Positions 24,236-32,384 of a stretch of 48,894 nucleotides of DNA are shown one piece after another (positions within the stretch are counted from its first letter, which is position 1; the number at the start of each line of letters is the position of its first letter). The stretch is from Chloroflexota bacterium (GTDB lineage Bacteria > Chloroflexota > Anaerolineae > Anaerolineales > Villigracilaceae). The translations under genes were made by a program, and so were the position numbers. Where the stretch lies: positions 1-48,894 of the forward strand of contig JAAENC010001099.1 of assembly GCA_024224815.1 (NCBI GenBank). The letters are read 5' to 3'. The notes beneath the pieces were generated by a model. That model made no database searches and had not been told where the DNA came from. It worked only from the letters and a program-made list of their open reading frames with translations.

Positions 24236-25141
24236 TCAACGAAACTTCTTCTTCAAAATCTTCTTCCAACGCTTCGGTCTCACAATTCTCTCCACCTTAT
24301 CTTCCGGCAAAAAGAAAAAGACTATGCGCAAAAATTGCTCCACTCCGCGCCAAAAGCGTCCGCTCGTAGGGCGTGGGCGGGTGATTTTACCATCTCGCAG
24401 TTGACGCGTCGCGTCCAAAATCGTGTAGCGCGTCTGCACCACGCCGCCCGCCATCTCGGTATTTTTCTTCGTCTCGGGCGCAGAGTAGTGGATCTGCCCC
24501 CCCGCCAAATGCCGATAATCGTGGTTCTGATGCACGATCATCACATCGGGCGTCGCGTCCACCACATCCCATTTTTCGGCACGCGCCTTGTAAATGAACC
24601 AATTATCCCAGCCCGCACGCCCGATCGCAAAATCGGGGATGTCGGTATAACAATCACGCGGGAAGATGAAATAATCGCTCCCAGCCGGACGGTGCAATTC
24701 ACCCTCGGCAAAAGCTTTTTCTCTTAAGTGGGATTGCCAGTCTCGGTCAAATACCATTGGTTGGGTGATGTCTAAATCCCAGCGTTGTCCCAATAAAACA
24801 AATTTATCGAGACGCTCGTGGACCCGTCGGCTTGCTTCTGTTATGTCGTTCATTACCAGAATATCGGCATTGATGATCCCCAGCAGGGGGGTATTCCCAT
24901 GCTCACGAGCAAGATTCAGCATGGAGGAGATTAACGGCGTCCCCTTCTCGTTGACGTCCACGTTCGGGAGGTGTAGCACGCCCAAATCACGGGCGGCTTC
25001 GGCTTCTCCCTCTTCGTCGCCGAGCAGGATGACTTTCACATCATCCAATTTTGTCCACGATGCTATCGCGTTCCGCTGGATGATGTTGATATGCGGATCG
25101 GTGAAGGGTTTTGGGGAGGAGAAAAGTGTTAGAAGTGTCAT
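24236..25141 (-). CDS. Glycosyltransferase-like protein (GT-A type)
   Basis: A 301-residue protein with an N-terminal TLLTLFSSPKPF strand, NIIQRNAIASW and ILLGDEEG, then LGIINADILVMND, which is a DxD-type site (N-A-D) in the right place. SDYFIFPRDCY, GRAGWDNWFIY and VIVHQNHDY-like segments (MIVHQNHDYRH) are features of uncharacterised glycosyltransferases found in surface-glycan loci. The C-terminus is very basic (RPKRWKKILKKKFR). The start is ATG 25139-25141; the frame runs nine codons further into an inverted repeat, which I discount. It precedes the GT2 gene and follows spsF. Confidence 0.75.
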   Translation of the reverse strand: MTLLTLFSSPKPFTDPHINIIQRNAIASWTKLDDVKVILLGDEEGEAEAARDLGVLHLPNVDVNEKGTPLISSMLNLAREHGNTPLLGIINADILVMNDITEASRRVHERLDKFVLLGQRWDLDITQPMVFDRDWQSHLREKAFAEGELHRPAGSDYFIFPRDCYTDIPDFAIGRAGWDNWFIYKARAEKWDVVDATPDVMIVHQNHDYRHLAGGQIHYSAPETKKNTEMAGGVVQTRYTILDATRQLRDGKITRPRPTSGRFWRGVEQFLRIVFFFLPEDKVERIVRPKRWKKILKKKFR

Positions 25142-25156
25142 TTTTTCGGTTGCGGG

Positions 25157-25248
25157 AGTGCGTCGCACTAGCCTTTTAGCTAGATGTCGTTAAACGGGAT
25201 ATTGCTTGGGCGACAAACCAATCCCGTTAAAACCTGGTGCGACGCACT
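25157..25248. repeat. Inverted repeat with TGCGTCGCA core
   Basis: AGTGCGTCGCAC (25157-25168) and its exact complement (25237-25248) enclose two smaller stems: CTAGC/GCTAG at 25168-25183 and AACGGGATATTG / CAATCCCGTT at 25193-25228. It fills the gap between spsF and the next glycosyltransferase. The same core GTGCGTCGCAC occurs at 8903-8913. It resembles, but is not identical to, the TGCGTTGCA paired-hairpin family. Confidence 0.75.
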
Positions 25249-25261
25249 GCTCCGTTTGGAT

Positions 25262-26050
25262 TTATTCCATCAAAGTTTTATGGTGCACATCGGCGTTGAT
25301 TTTGGCAAGCTCAGGCTCTTTCTCCAGCAACGCCAAGACATCTTTCCAGCCGAAATCGTCATTTTCAAAGCGAGTAAAAATCTCGCGGATAAATACTAAA
25401 TCTTCGGGCGTATCAACTGTCCAGCGGAGATTGCCGTGATCGGGATGGTGGTTAACGAGGGCGATTTTGAAACCACGGGGGGAGGTGCCGGTGTGCAGGT
25501 TTCGGTTTTCAGTGTTCAGTGTGGTGTTTTCGTAGAGATAGGGCATGACGTGTTCGCGTTGGTGTTTCTCGGTGGCTTCCTGCCATGCTTTTTCGAGGAC
25601 AGAAAAAGTGCAGACTTCCGTGTCCAGGCCAATCGGGAAAGAGCGCCCCATTGGTGGAGGTAAACGATTAGCAACGAAATCGAAATTCCCTTCGCGCTGC
25701 GCGGTGATGGCTTCATCGACAAGATCAGAATCAAGCACAGGGCAATCGGCTGTTAGCCGCACAATTACATCAGCCTTATATTCTTTTGCGGCCTGATAAT
25801 AACGATCCAAAACATCATTTAGACTGCCGCGCGTGAAATTATAGCCGCGCTCGGCACAGAACTCAGCGACAGGGTCATCGCTGGGATCGGTGGTGGTGGC
25901 GAGGACAACATCGTCCACGAGTTTGGCGCGTTTGGCACGCTCGATGACACGGGCGAGCATCGGCTCTCCGGCGATGTCAAGGAGCACCTTCCCCGGCAAA
26001 CGGGTGGAAGACATGCGGGCTTGGATGATGGCGACTGTTTTAGGTTTCAT
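25262..26050 (-). CDS. spsF: SpsF-type cytidylyltransferase
   Basis: A 262-residue nucleotidyltransferase of the SpsF/CMP-NeuNAc synthetase-like family. IIQARMSSTRLPGKVL at the N-terminus is the CTP-binding loop, VVLATTTDPSDDPV and GSLNDVLDRYYQAA follow, and VRLTADCPVLD holds the metal-binding aspartate. Family members occur with NeuB/SpsE-type synthases and are expected to activate a nonulosonic or related sugar as CMP derivative. It starts 15 bases after the stop of the nuclease-like gene, so both are on one transcript. Confidence 0.9.
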   Translation of the reverse strand: MKPKTVAIIQARMSSTRLPGKVLLDIAGEPMLARVIERAKRAKLVDDVVLATTTDPSDDPVAEFCAERGYNFTRGSLNDVLDRYYQAAKEYKADVIVRLTADCPVLDSDLVDEAITAQREGNFDFVANRLPPPMGRSFPIGLDTEVCTFSVLEKAWQEATEKHQREHVMPYLYENTTLNTENRNLHTGTSPRGFKIALVNHHPDHGNLRWTVDTPEDLVFIREIFTRFENDDFGWKDVLALLEKEPELAKINADVHHKTLME

Positions 26051-26065
26051 AGATAGTGAGATTTC

Positions 26066-26938
26066 TCAAAAAACATGACGGTTTTTCTTGGTTTTCGGAA
26101 TCAAATCACAATTGTATGTTGCTCCCCCAAAATAATAAGCACCAATAGCAACATTCTTAATTCTTTTATCAATATTACCTGTGTTTTGATTAATCCATAC
26201 TTGATTGCAATCGCCAAATAAGAGTAAAGGTTTTTTCTCTAAGGTAAAACCTTCCAAAGAATCCAGCGACTTTAATCCTGCTGGCAAGATATTTAGGCTC
26301 TTTTTTATGGCAAATAGTTTTTGATAATAGTCGACTATTTCGCCTTCAAAGCGACAAGAAAAATCATGATATTTTTTCAGCTGCTCGTGTATCTCATTGG
26401 TATATAAACGGCTATCACCCATCGTTTTCAATTCAACAAAGAGTATCTTTTTGTTGTGTTTATCTACCCAGATGAGGTCAATTCGTAACTTATTATCTGC
26501 GTAATTATAGGCAAACTCTGTATCAAGAAAACATCCAGCCTTATTGATAAATCTAGCTTGTATTCCTTTTTCAGAATTTGCAGAATAATGGTTCTTGATA
26601 TTGTTTTTTATACGCCGAAGAACTTCGGGGTCGAAATTAACAAATGATAATAATTTTATTTTCTCTTGTGCCAGAAAAACCTTAGGAGTAGTAAAATCAT
26701 ATTTGATATATTCAGCTTTATCCGAGAGTAAATACTTGAAATGAATTGAGCCAGAGTATTCCCCTCTCGTAAATTTTAATTTACGAATAATCCCCCCTCC
26801 ATTGAAATAAACATCAATATAATTATCTTTTCGTATCTCAATATAAAGATCTTCATCTCTAAGAAGGTTTTCCCACCAAGTGGGCGGATTGCTTTTGAGT
26901 TCTAAAAACAATTTATTTCCTACATCAAGTTTATCCAT
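26066..26938 (-). CDS. PD-(D/E)xK nuclease-like protein
   Basis: A 290-residue AT-rich protein with the layout of a restriction-endonuclease-like fold. D154 in LRIDLIWVD, then E169-x-K171 in ILFVELK, make the PD-(D/E)xK core; an upstream acidic E141 (FLDTEFAYNY) and the downstream Q186-x3-Y190 (EQLKKY) match the extra motifs of RecB-like nucleases. The N-terminal 120 residues are unknown. The start is only two bases after the stop of the DUF4910 gene, and spsF follows 15 bases later, so it is embedded in the glycan operon. No methylase, helicase or toxin partner is adjacent. Activity is inferred from motifs only. Confidence 0.65.
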   Translation of the reverse strand: MDKLDVGNKLFLELKSNPPTWWENLLRDEDLYIEIRKDNYIDVYFNGGGIIRKLKFTRGEYSGSIHFKYLLSDKAEYIKYDFTTPKVFLAQEKIKLLSFVNFDPEVLRRIKNNIKNHYSANSEKGIQARFINKAGCFLDTEFAYNYADNKLRIDLIWVDKHNKKILFVELKTMGDSRLYTNEIHEQLKKYHDFSCRFEGEIVDYYQKLFAIKKSLNILPAGLKSLDSLEGFTLEKKPLLLFGDCNQVWINQNTGNIDKRIKNVAIGAYYFGGATYNCDLIPKTKKNRHVF

Positions 26939-26940
26939 GA

Positions 26941-28266
26941 TTACTCAGTATGCGCTTCGGAGGGGATCGGCAATCTCTCTACAAATCCCTTCGCTCTAAA
27001 TTTTTCGACGTATTCGTAGGTTTCCCAGTAATCGAGACCGGTTTCTTCGGCGATGTCGAAGATGGAGTGTTGGCCTTCGAAGCGCATCATGATCTTTTCG
27101 ATAGCGCGGTTCAGATTCCAATTTTCGCGCCAATCGACCCAGAGTCCGTGACCGGAGAGAAAGACGGGCCCTCGAAATGTTCTTTTGGGAATGTAGTTGG
27201 TGGCGAAGATGCGGATGATCTCTTCAGCGACGTCGGTTGCGCCAACCAGCATCTCTTCGTCCATGATGTTGAGATTGTCTTCAGTGGTGTGATATTCATC
27301 GTAAGGAAAACGATTGAGAGAGATACAAGGAACGTTTACGCCGGGGCCGTTAATCACGCGTTCGTCGTTGGCGGGAGCGGCGGCAAAATCTCTTTCGTCG
27401 ACTTCTTTATCTTTCAAAACATATTGCGTAATTCTATCGAGGAGATGAGTATGTTGCCTTGAGTGATGCCAGGCAAGTTTGTTTTTGTTGCCCGTCATTT
27501 CCATGAAGATGCCGCCCTGTAGATTAGGGATTAAATCTTCGTTATTTGCCAAATAGGCAATAGTCCCGATGGTCTCTGGCCCAAACCAGAAACGGATGCT
27601 CATCGAGCCTTCGGGGAGCGGATTTTCGGCGAGTCTTTTGGCGAGTTCGATTGTCGAGACGACGCCCGCCAGATCATCGTTGGCTTGCATGGGGTGGCAG
27701 CTATGGGCTTGGACGATGATCTCGCCAGCGCCTTTGGCGGCACCACCTTCGGGATGAATCACCCCGTGTCCGATACGCATCCCAAGCTCAGGGTCACGGG
27801 CGAATTCGGAGCGTATTACTGCTCGGTATCGGGCATCACGGTCGAGCGCATCGAATTGGTTTTTGCTCAGGCAGAATCCCCAATCTCTCTCATAATATTT
27901 AAATTCCCAGGGGATGGCATCGGGGAATTTTTCGCTGTAGCGCAGGTGGGGTTCGAGCTCTTCCCAGCTCAGGGTTTTGTCGATGGGGAGAGAATAGGAA
28001 ATGATATGGAGGGGATTGTCGGCGAAATCGACGATTTTTTCGCCATCTTCAGTTGATAGATATGCCTCGTGGACGATATAACGCTCGGGGACGACCCACG
28101 TCCAAACTTTGGTGCCCGGTGAGTAAGTTTGTAGCTCGTAGTTGGCTTGGTCGGGGAGATAGCCGCCGATAATCTCGAGGGTTTTGTCCATGTCGTCGGA
28201 GACGATGGTACGGTGCAGGGGCAGCAGTTCGGCGATGATGGATTTAAGGGATGAATAAGGTTTCAT
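26941..28266 (-). CDS. DUF4910 aminopeptidase-like protein with winged-helix tail
   Basis: A 441-residue protein of the DUF4910/DUF2172 type, a zinc-peptidase fold related to M28 aminopeptidases. Likely metal ligands are His and Asp in VQAHSCHPMQANDDLAGV, the Glu in FWFGPETIGT, and the His in DEYHTTEDN. A C-terminal helical domain (SIFDIAEETGLDYWETYEYV) has the shape of a winged helix. Such proteins are commonly found in surface-polysaccharide loci, where their role is unproven; removal of an acyl or aminoacyl group from a sugar is one possibility. It is co-transcribed with the nuclease-like gene and spsF. Confidence 0.85.
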   Translation of the reverse strand: MKPYSSLKSIIAELLPLHRTIVSDDMDKTLEIIGGYLPDQANYELQTYSPGTKVWTWVVPERYIVHEAYLSTEDGEKIVDFADNPLHIISYSLPIDKTLSWEELEPHLRYSEKFPDAIPWEFKYYERDWGFCLSKNQFDALDRDARYRAVIRSEFARDPELGMRIGHGVIHPEGGAAKGAGEIIVQAHSCHPMQANDDLAGVVSTIELAKRLAENPLPEGSMSIRFWFGPETIGTIAYLANNEDLIPNLQGGIFMEMTGNKNKLAWHHSRQHTHLLDRITQYVLKDKEVDERDFAAAPANDERVINGPGVNVPCISLNRFPYDEYHTTEDNLNIMDEEMLVGATDVAEEIIRIFATNYIPKRTFRGPVFLSGHGLWVDWRENWNLNRAIEKIMMRFEGQHSIFDIAEETGLDYWETYEYVEKFRAKGFVERLPIPSEAHTE

Positions 28267-28371
28267 AGGCTTAAAAGATGGAACGCGGATGGTGCGGATT
28301 AGGCAGATTTACGCGGATTTTAAAAGCTTTTTTGTTTTTAAAAATCTACGAGAATCCGCTGGGGGTTGCTT

Positions 28372-28755
28372 CTAACAGCAAAGCACCCTAAAAATCCCAA
28401 CGGGAAGAGGGGTTATCGTATAGGAAAGTAATTCTTTTAGAGACAAATGATCTATTCCTCCGAAAAAGAAAATAAGCCATATGCTGATATTAATAAGAAT
28501 TGCCAAAATGATGCCAACACATATCCAATTTTTCTTATACAACAAAAATACTGAATTTATAATTATCGCAAAAATCCAAATGACAATAGAAATTTTGTAT
28601 TCTTCTATCCGATTACCAGATGGATAAAGAAACAAGTAATAATACAAGAATGAAAACAAAATATTGCTAGATGTTATCCAGCCAAAGAACCCTTTGGTTA
28701 TGTCTTTTGTATTAATTTTTGAGATATCCAAGATACATACCAGTTTTTTATGCAT
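28372..28755 (-). CDS. Small hypothetical membrane protein
   Basis: A 127-residue AT-rich protein with three hydrophobic segments (about 27-44, 55-73, 78-98). I do not recognise it. Its base composition is clearly below that of the DUF4910 and acetyltransferase genes at its sides, and it is bracketed by imperfect inverted repeats, so it looks like a passenger gene. It has no clear ribosome binding site. It could be a true small gene or drifting sequence. Confidence 0.5.
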   Translation of the reverse strand: MHKKLVCILDISKINTKDITKGFFGWITSSNILFSFLYYYLFLYPSGNRIEEYKISIVIWIFAIIINSVFLLYKKNWICVGIILAILINISIWLIFFFGGIDHLSLKELLSYTITPLPVGIFRVLCC

Positions 28756-28811
28756 TGCATCTCATGTTTTAGGTTGTTTCTCTATATTATATAGCGAGCG
28801 AGATTGAAATC

Positions 28812-28859
28812 TCTGCTTAGACAAGAAGTCCGATTAATCGGACTTGGTATCTAAGCAGA
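28812..28859. repeat. 48-base two-part palindrome
   Basis: Outer arms TCTGCTTAGA (28812-28821) and TCTAAGCAGA (28850-28859) and an inner perfect palindrome with arm AAGTCCGATT (28826-28845) stack into one long hairpin with a symmetric 4-base internal mismatch. It lies in the leader of the small membrane-protein gene. Confidence 0.8.
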
Positions 28860-28945
28860 AAATTCATTTTCGGCATTTTCAGTGTTTAAAAAACAATATT
28901 TAAAAATCAGCACAAATCCGTTTAATCCGCCAAATCCGCGTTCCA

Positions 28946-29701
28946 TTATTTCTCGATTTGATAGAGCAAAAACGGATCTCGCTTCATTTCGCGGACAGTA
29001 AACTCATAAACTTCATTCGCTTTCATCAGCTTCACATCCGCTTCGCCGATTTGGTGAGATTTAATAACACCCGCTTCTTCCATCAACGCACCCATCGGGT
29101 CAACCATTGTTTGTACGCCTATTTCGATATCGCGAACAAGCATTTGGTAGGTATCGACAGTCGTATTTCCATCCCAATCGGTAATATTGCCTGTGAAATC
29201 TTTCAGGTAGCGATAGTCCACGCCTTCCATCTCTTCGATGTGGTGGAAGAAGGTCATGCTGTTGTTATAAGAAAGCCCAACGACCATGATCTTGCCGTCT
29301 AATTCACAGAGTTTTGCAAAAGCGGAGTTTGGTCCGTAGCTACTTTTTTCACGGATTGCGCCAAAGGCTTCGGCGTGTTTCCCGATCACTGCAAAGGAAT
29401 AGATCGGGTGAAAAACCTGCTTCGCTCTAGGGTCGGTGCGTACCAGATTGGTGATAGCACCCATTTGTGAGCGGGTTTCACGCGCGTTCCAAGGTTTGCC
29501 TTTGCAGAAGCTGAAATTGAAAGTGGGCATCACGAGCGTGCCTTCTTCACCCAAAACTTCGAGCAGAGCATTAATAACAGTTTGCGGTCCACCGTCCACG
29601 CCGCCGAAAGATTTATAGGAGGAATGAACGAGTAGCGTGTCGCCAGTTTTTACACCAAGACCACGAAAACCTTCAACTAAATTTTCAAAAGATAAGGTCA
29701 T
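28946..29701 (-). CDS. AAC(3)-type N-acetyltransferase
   Basis: A 251-residue protein of the aminoglycoside 3-N-acetyltransferase fold, which uses acetyl-CoA. VKTGDTLLVHSSYKSFGGVD, GTLVMPTFNFSF, HPIYSFAVIGKHA and FFHHIEEMEGVDYRY are the family landmarks, with the catalytic His/Glu region present. Chromosomal members inside surface-glycan loci more likely acetylate an amino sugar than confer drug resistance, and I infer the former here. It starts three bases after the LapA-type gene ends, so the two are coupled. Confidence 0.87.
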   Translation of the reverse strand: MTLSFENLVEGFRGLGVKTGDTLLVHSSYKSFGGVDGGPQTVINALLEVLGEEGTLVMPTFNFSFCKGKPWNARETRSQMGAITNLVRTDPRAKQVFHPIYSFAVIGKHAEAFGAIREKSSYGPNSAFAKLCELDGKIMVVGLSYNNSMTFFHHIEEMEGVDYRYLKDFTGNITDWDGNTTVDTYQMLVRDIEIGVQTMVDPMGALMEEAGVIKSHQIGEADVKLMKANEVYEFTVREMKRDPFLLYQIEK

Positions 29702-29704
29702 TTT

Positions 29705-30073
29705 CTACTTCATCGCGTCGTCGAGTCTTTTCTGGACATCATCGATCACTTCTCTTTTGGCTTGTTCTTCTTGCTGGGCCTTTGTTTCAAACTCAGTCAC
29801 TTTGCTCTTGTGCACATCTAATTCTTTTTCTGCGCCTTTAAGTTTCTTTTTCTGACCGGCCAAGGCCAAATTGCGTTTTACTGCGCCAGGGGTCATGAGC
29901 AAAACACCAATCACGATGCCGATGCCGATAGAGATCAAAATAAACATCGCCAATGAGCCTTCAGTTTGTAGCCCAAAGAAATTGATCGGTACGATCATTG
30001 GGTTAGCCAGCGCAAAGATTACTGCAACCACAGCAAAAGCTAAAGCAAGAATTAAAGTAAAAACCATCATCAT
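29705..30073 (-). CDS. LapA-domain (DUF1049) membrane protein
   Basis: A 122-residue protein with two N-terminal membrane helices joined by the short loop FALANPMIVPINFFGLQTEG, typical of LapA/DUF1049, followed by a basic, strongly heptad-patterned coiled coil (about 75-120). In enterobacteria LapA proteins help control LPS synthesis; a similar membrane-scaffold role near glycan enzymes is possible. It has AAAGGAG six bases before three consecutive ATG codons at 30073. It lies nine bases after the glycosyltransferase stop. Confidence 0.85.
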   Translation of the reverse strand: MMMVFTLILALAFAVVAVIFALANPMIVPINFFGLQTEGSLAMFILISIGIGIVIGVLLMTPGAVKRNLALAGQKKKLKGAEKELDVHKSKVTEFETKAQQEEQAKREVIDDVQKRLDDAMK

Positions 30074-30082
30074 AAACTCCTT

Positions 30083-31159
30083 TTAAATAAATTTGGCTGT
30101 CCGCTCGTAGGCTTCCAGCAATTTTGCAAAATTTTTCGTCCAATCGGCACGCTGCTCGGCAACAAGTCGGGAGCGCGCACCAATTTCGTTCAGCGTATCA
30201 CGCTTTTCGGCGGCACGCAAGATTTTTTCCGCGAGCGCATCGGCATTTCCATCCGGGAAAAGCCAGCCGTTTTCACCCTCGACCACCCATTCTTTATTTG
30301 CGGGGATATCCGAAATCAGGCAGGGCAGCCCGCAACCCATCGCTTCCATCAGCGAAACGGATGAGCCATCCACATGCGAAGGCGAGATATAAATATCCGC
30401 TTCATTATAATGGCGCGGCAAATCTTTTTGTGGGATATATCCCTTGAAACGGACTTGGTCAATAGCCCCATTTTTTTGCAGGATTTTCCGAATCCGATTC
30501 TCCTCCGAGCCACCTGCCAGCAGATTCAATCTTAATTCTGGCTTGCTCATTGCAACCTTAACAAATGCCTCGGCGAGAACATCTACGCCATAACGCGGCT
30601 CCCAGCTTCTGTTGCAAAACAAGGTCAATTCTTTGGCCTTTTCTACATCCAAAGGCTTAAAATGCGTTAAATCTACGCCCCACGGAAAAACGATGGTGCG
30701 GTCGGGGTTCATTCCATATTCAATAGCTTTATTTCGTGTGACCTGAGCATCGCTGATAAAGAAAGTGCTTCTGCGCAGAACATATTTTGTTGCCCAATCC
30801 CACCACGCGTTGCGATAAACATCCTCCATCAAATCAAATCCCCACGACATCATCAAGAGCGGGCGAAACTTGGTTAAAACAGCGATCAATCCCACTGTCT
30901 GGATCGGTCCTGCATGCAAAATATCGGGCTGGATTTTGTCAATGAATGTTTTCAGGCTGCGTACATATTTCGGCACATCGATCCAGCGAAAATTACCTTT
31001 GCCCCCCGCCCAATCAACTAATTCAATCTCAGGAGGAAGCGCGTCATTATTCGCCTTTTCCAGTTGCACAAAATAGACCTTATGCTCGGTCTTTGCCAAG
31101 CCAGAAAGAAAGCGGTGGTCGTGGGGGGAATATCCCATTGAGAAAAAGATTATCTTCAT
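30083..31159 (-). CDS. Family 4 (GT-B) glycosyltransferase
   Basis: A 358-residue GT-B glycosyltransferase. The N-terminal domain begins MKIIFFSMGYSPHDHRFLSG and contains LHAGPIQTVG and MMSWGFDL. The C-terminal domain has FKGYIPQKDLPRHYNEADIY then SPSHVDGSSVSLMEAMGCGL, the E-x7-E donor-binding motif of GT4. I set the start at ATG 31157-31159; the extra 15 codons of the open frame lie in a repeat. It follows the NeuB-type gene after a 132-base gap filled by a paired-hairpin element. Confidence 0.92.
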   Translation of the reverse strand: MKIIFFSMGYSPHDHRFLSGLAKTEHKVYFVQLEKANNDALPPEIELVDWAGGKGNFRWIDVPKYVRSLKTFIDKIQPDILHAGPIQTVGLIAVLTKFRPLLMMSWGFDLMEDVYRNAWWDWATKYVLRRSTFFISDAQVTRNKAIEYGMNPDRTIVFPWGVDLTHFKPLDVEKAKELTLFCNRSWEPRYGVDVLAEAFVKVAMSKPELRLNLLAGGSEENRIRKILQKNGAIDQVRFKGYIPQKDLPRHYNEADIYISPSHVDGSSVSLMEAMGCGLPCLISDIPANKEWVVEGENGWLFPDGNADALAEKILRAAEKRDTLNEIGARSRLVAEQRADWTKNFAKLLEAYERTAKFI

Positions 31160-31173
31160 ATTTTTATAGTAGT

Positions 31174-31260
31174 AGTGCGTTGCATCCGAATGGATGCATT
31201 GCACTGCGTATTTAGGTCATAGAGCCGAACTGCAACGCACCCTATCGGGTGCAATGCAGC
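31174..31260. repeat. Paired-hairpin element, copy 1
   Basis: First hairpin: AGTGCGTTGCATCC (31174-31187) against GGATGCATTGCACT (31192-31205). Second hairpin: ACTGCAACGCACCC (31229-31242) against GGGTGCAATGCAGC (31247-31260). Each stem has the same two-base mismatch in its core. Cores in order: TGCGTTGCA, TGCATTGCA, TGCAACGCA, TGCAATGCA. Located between the NeuB-type gene and the glycosyltransferase. Confidence 0.85.
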
Positions 31261-31291
31261 TCTCCAATTTTCTTCGTGTATTTTCGTGGGT

Positions 31292-32359
31292 TCACTCACT
31301 CAAATTAGCCCAGCGGAGCTCTTTCCCATAAGGCATATCAACCAACGCCTTTTTACCAACAACGGCATCCGTATCCCACGCCATTAAGGCACCTGAAACA
31401 GCCGGACGTAGCGGCTCAACCATCTCAGCGGTGAATATTTCGCCCGCTTTTATATCACGAGCAACACGTAAACAACGGCGTTGCAACATGTAAGTTTCTT
31501 TTTCGTTGGGGGTTACAAACTTATCGCCTGAACCAAGCGAACGCTCCAGCGTGTGAACTTGCTCTACCATCTCAGCCCAAGTATCTGGATTCATCGCAAA
31601 TTTATGATCTGGCCCTTCGCGGTCATTGCTATCGGTGAAATGACGCTCAATCACGCGCGCGCCCATCGCTACCGCCCCAACTACGGGAGCGGGGCTATGG
31701 GTGTGGTCTGATAATCCTAAAACAAGATTCGGGAATAAGGATTTGTAGGTTTTCAAAACATTTAAATTCAGATGGTTGTAATTATCATCACTGGCGGTGT
31801 AATTTGTATTGCACTGGAAGAGAATAATTTGCTCATTTACGGCTTGTACCGCGCGAACTGCTCGAGTCACATCGCCAATATCCGATGCGCCGGTGGCAAT
31901 TAACATCGGTTTCCCTTTTTTCGCCATATAGACCAAAAAATCGGGCCAGGAGATTAAGCCAGAGCCAGCTTTGTAGGCGGGCATATAGTCGTAGAGCATA
32001 TCGGCGGCTTCAAAATCGTATGGGGATGAGAAATACTCAATCCCAACTTCGTTGCATTCTTCAGCGAGTTCCGATGTCCAATTTAGCGGGACTTCGGCAT
32101 CCTGATAGACATCAAAAACCGACTTCTTCCACGTCGCCTGATGCGAAACCTGCCCACCCATCGACTTGAACCCATAATCTGAGACGATTTTCTTCGCCTT
32201 GAAATTCTGAAATTTCGCGGCATCCGCCCCCGCTTCTTTTGCGAGACGAATCAGGTCTTTTGCACGCTCAATATCGCCGTCGTGGTTCGCAGCAATATCG
32301 GCGATGAAATAGGTCGGGTGATTTTCGCCAATTAAACGATTTCCGATTTTGATGTCCAT
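31292..32359 (-). CDS. spsE: NeuB/SpsE-type sugar acid synthase
   Basis: A 355-residue synthase condensing phosphoenolpyruvate with an N-acyl sugar to make a nonulosonic acid. FIADIAANHDGDIERAK opens the TIM barrel, DAAKFQ follows, then SSPYDFEAADMLY, YKAGSGLISWPDFL, LFQCNTNYTA and LGLSDHTHSPAP (the metal-binding His). A C-terminal SAF (antifreeze-like) domain is present: LRVARDIKAGEIFTAEMV. Start ATG 32357-32359 is preceded by AAAGGAGC. With pseB and spsF it indicates an acidic nine-carbon or related sugar; the exact product is unknown. Confidence 0.92.
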   Translation of the reverse strand: MDIKIGNRLIGENHPTYFIADIAANHDGDIERAKDLIRLAKEAGADAAKFQNFKAKKIVSDYGFKSMGGQVSHQATWKKSVFDVYQDAEVPLNWTSELAEECNEVGIEYFSSPYDFEAADMLYDYMPAYKAGSGLISWPDFLVYMAKKGKPMLIATGASDIGDVTRAVRAVQAVNEQIILFQCNTNYTASDDNYNHLNLNVLKTYKSLFPNLVLGLSDHTHSPAPVVGAVAMGARVIERHFTDSNDREGPDHKFAMNPDTWAEMVEQVHTLERSLGSGDKFVTPNEKETYMLQRRCLRVARDIKAGEIFTAEMVEPLRPAVSGALMAWDTDAVVGKKALVDMPYGKELRWANLSE

Positions 32360-32384
32360 TTTTGCTCCTTTTGAAAAATGATGA

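Larger units (their letters stand above)
28280..28944. repeat. Imperfect inverted repeats flanking a small AT-rich gene
   Basis: The arm at 28280-28321 (GGAACGCGGATGGTGCGGAT onward) matches the complement of 28903-28944 (ending AAATCCGCGTTCC) at about 33 of 42 positions. Between them lies the small membrane-protein gene 28372-28755 and a 48-base hairpin. A short related stretch (AATCCGTGCAACTCCGCG) occurs at 47503-47520. Confidence 0.65.

Noticed and set aside
28946-29701. Acquired aminoglycoside resistance gene
   Set aside because: Ordinary base composition, coupled to LapA and glycan genes, with no mobile element beside it; a sugar acetyltransferase role fits better.
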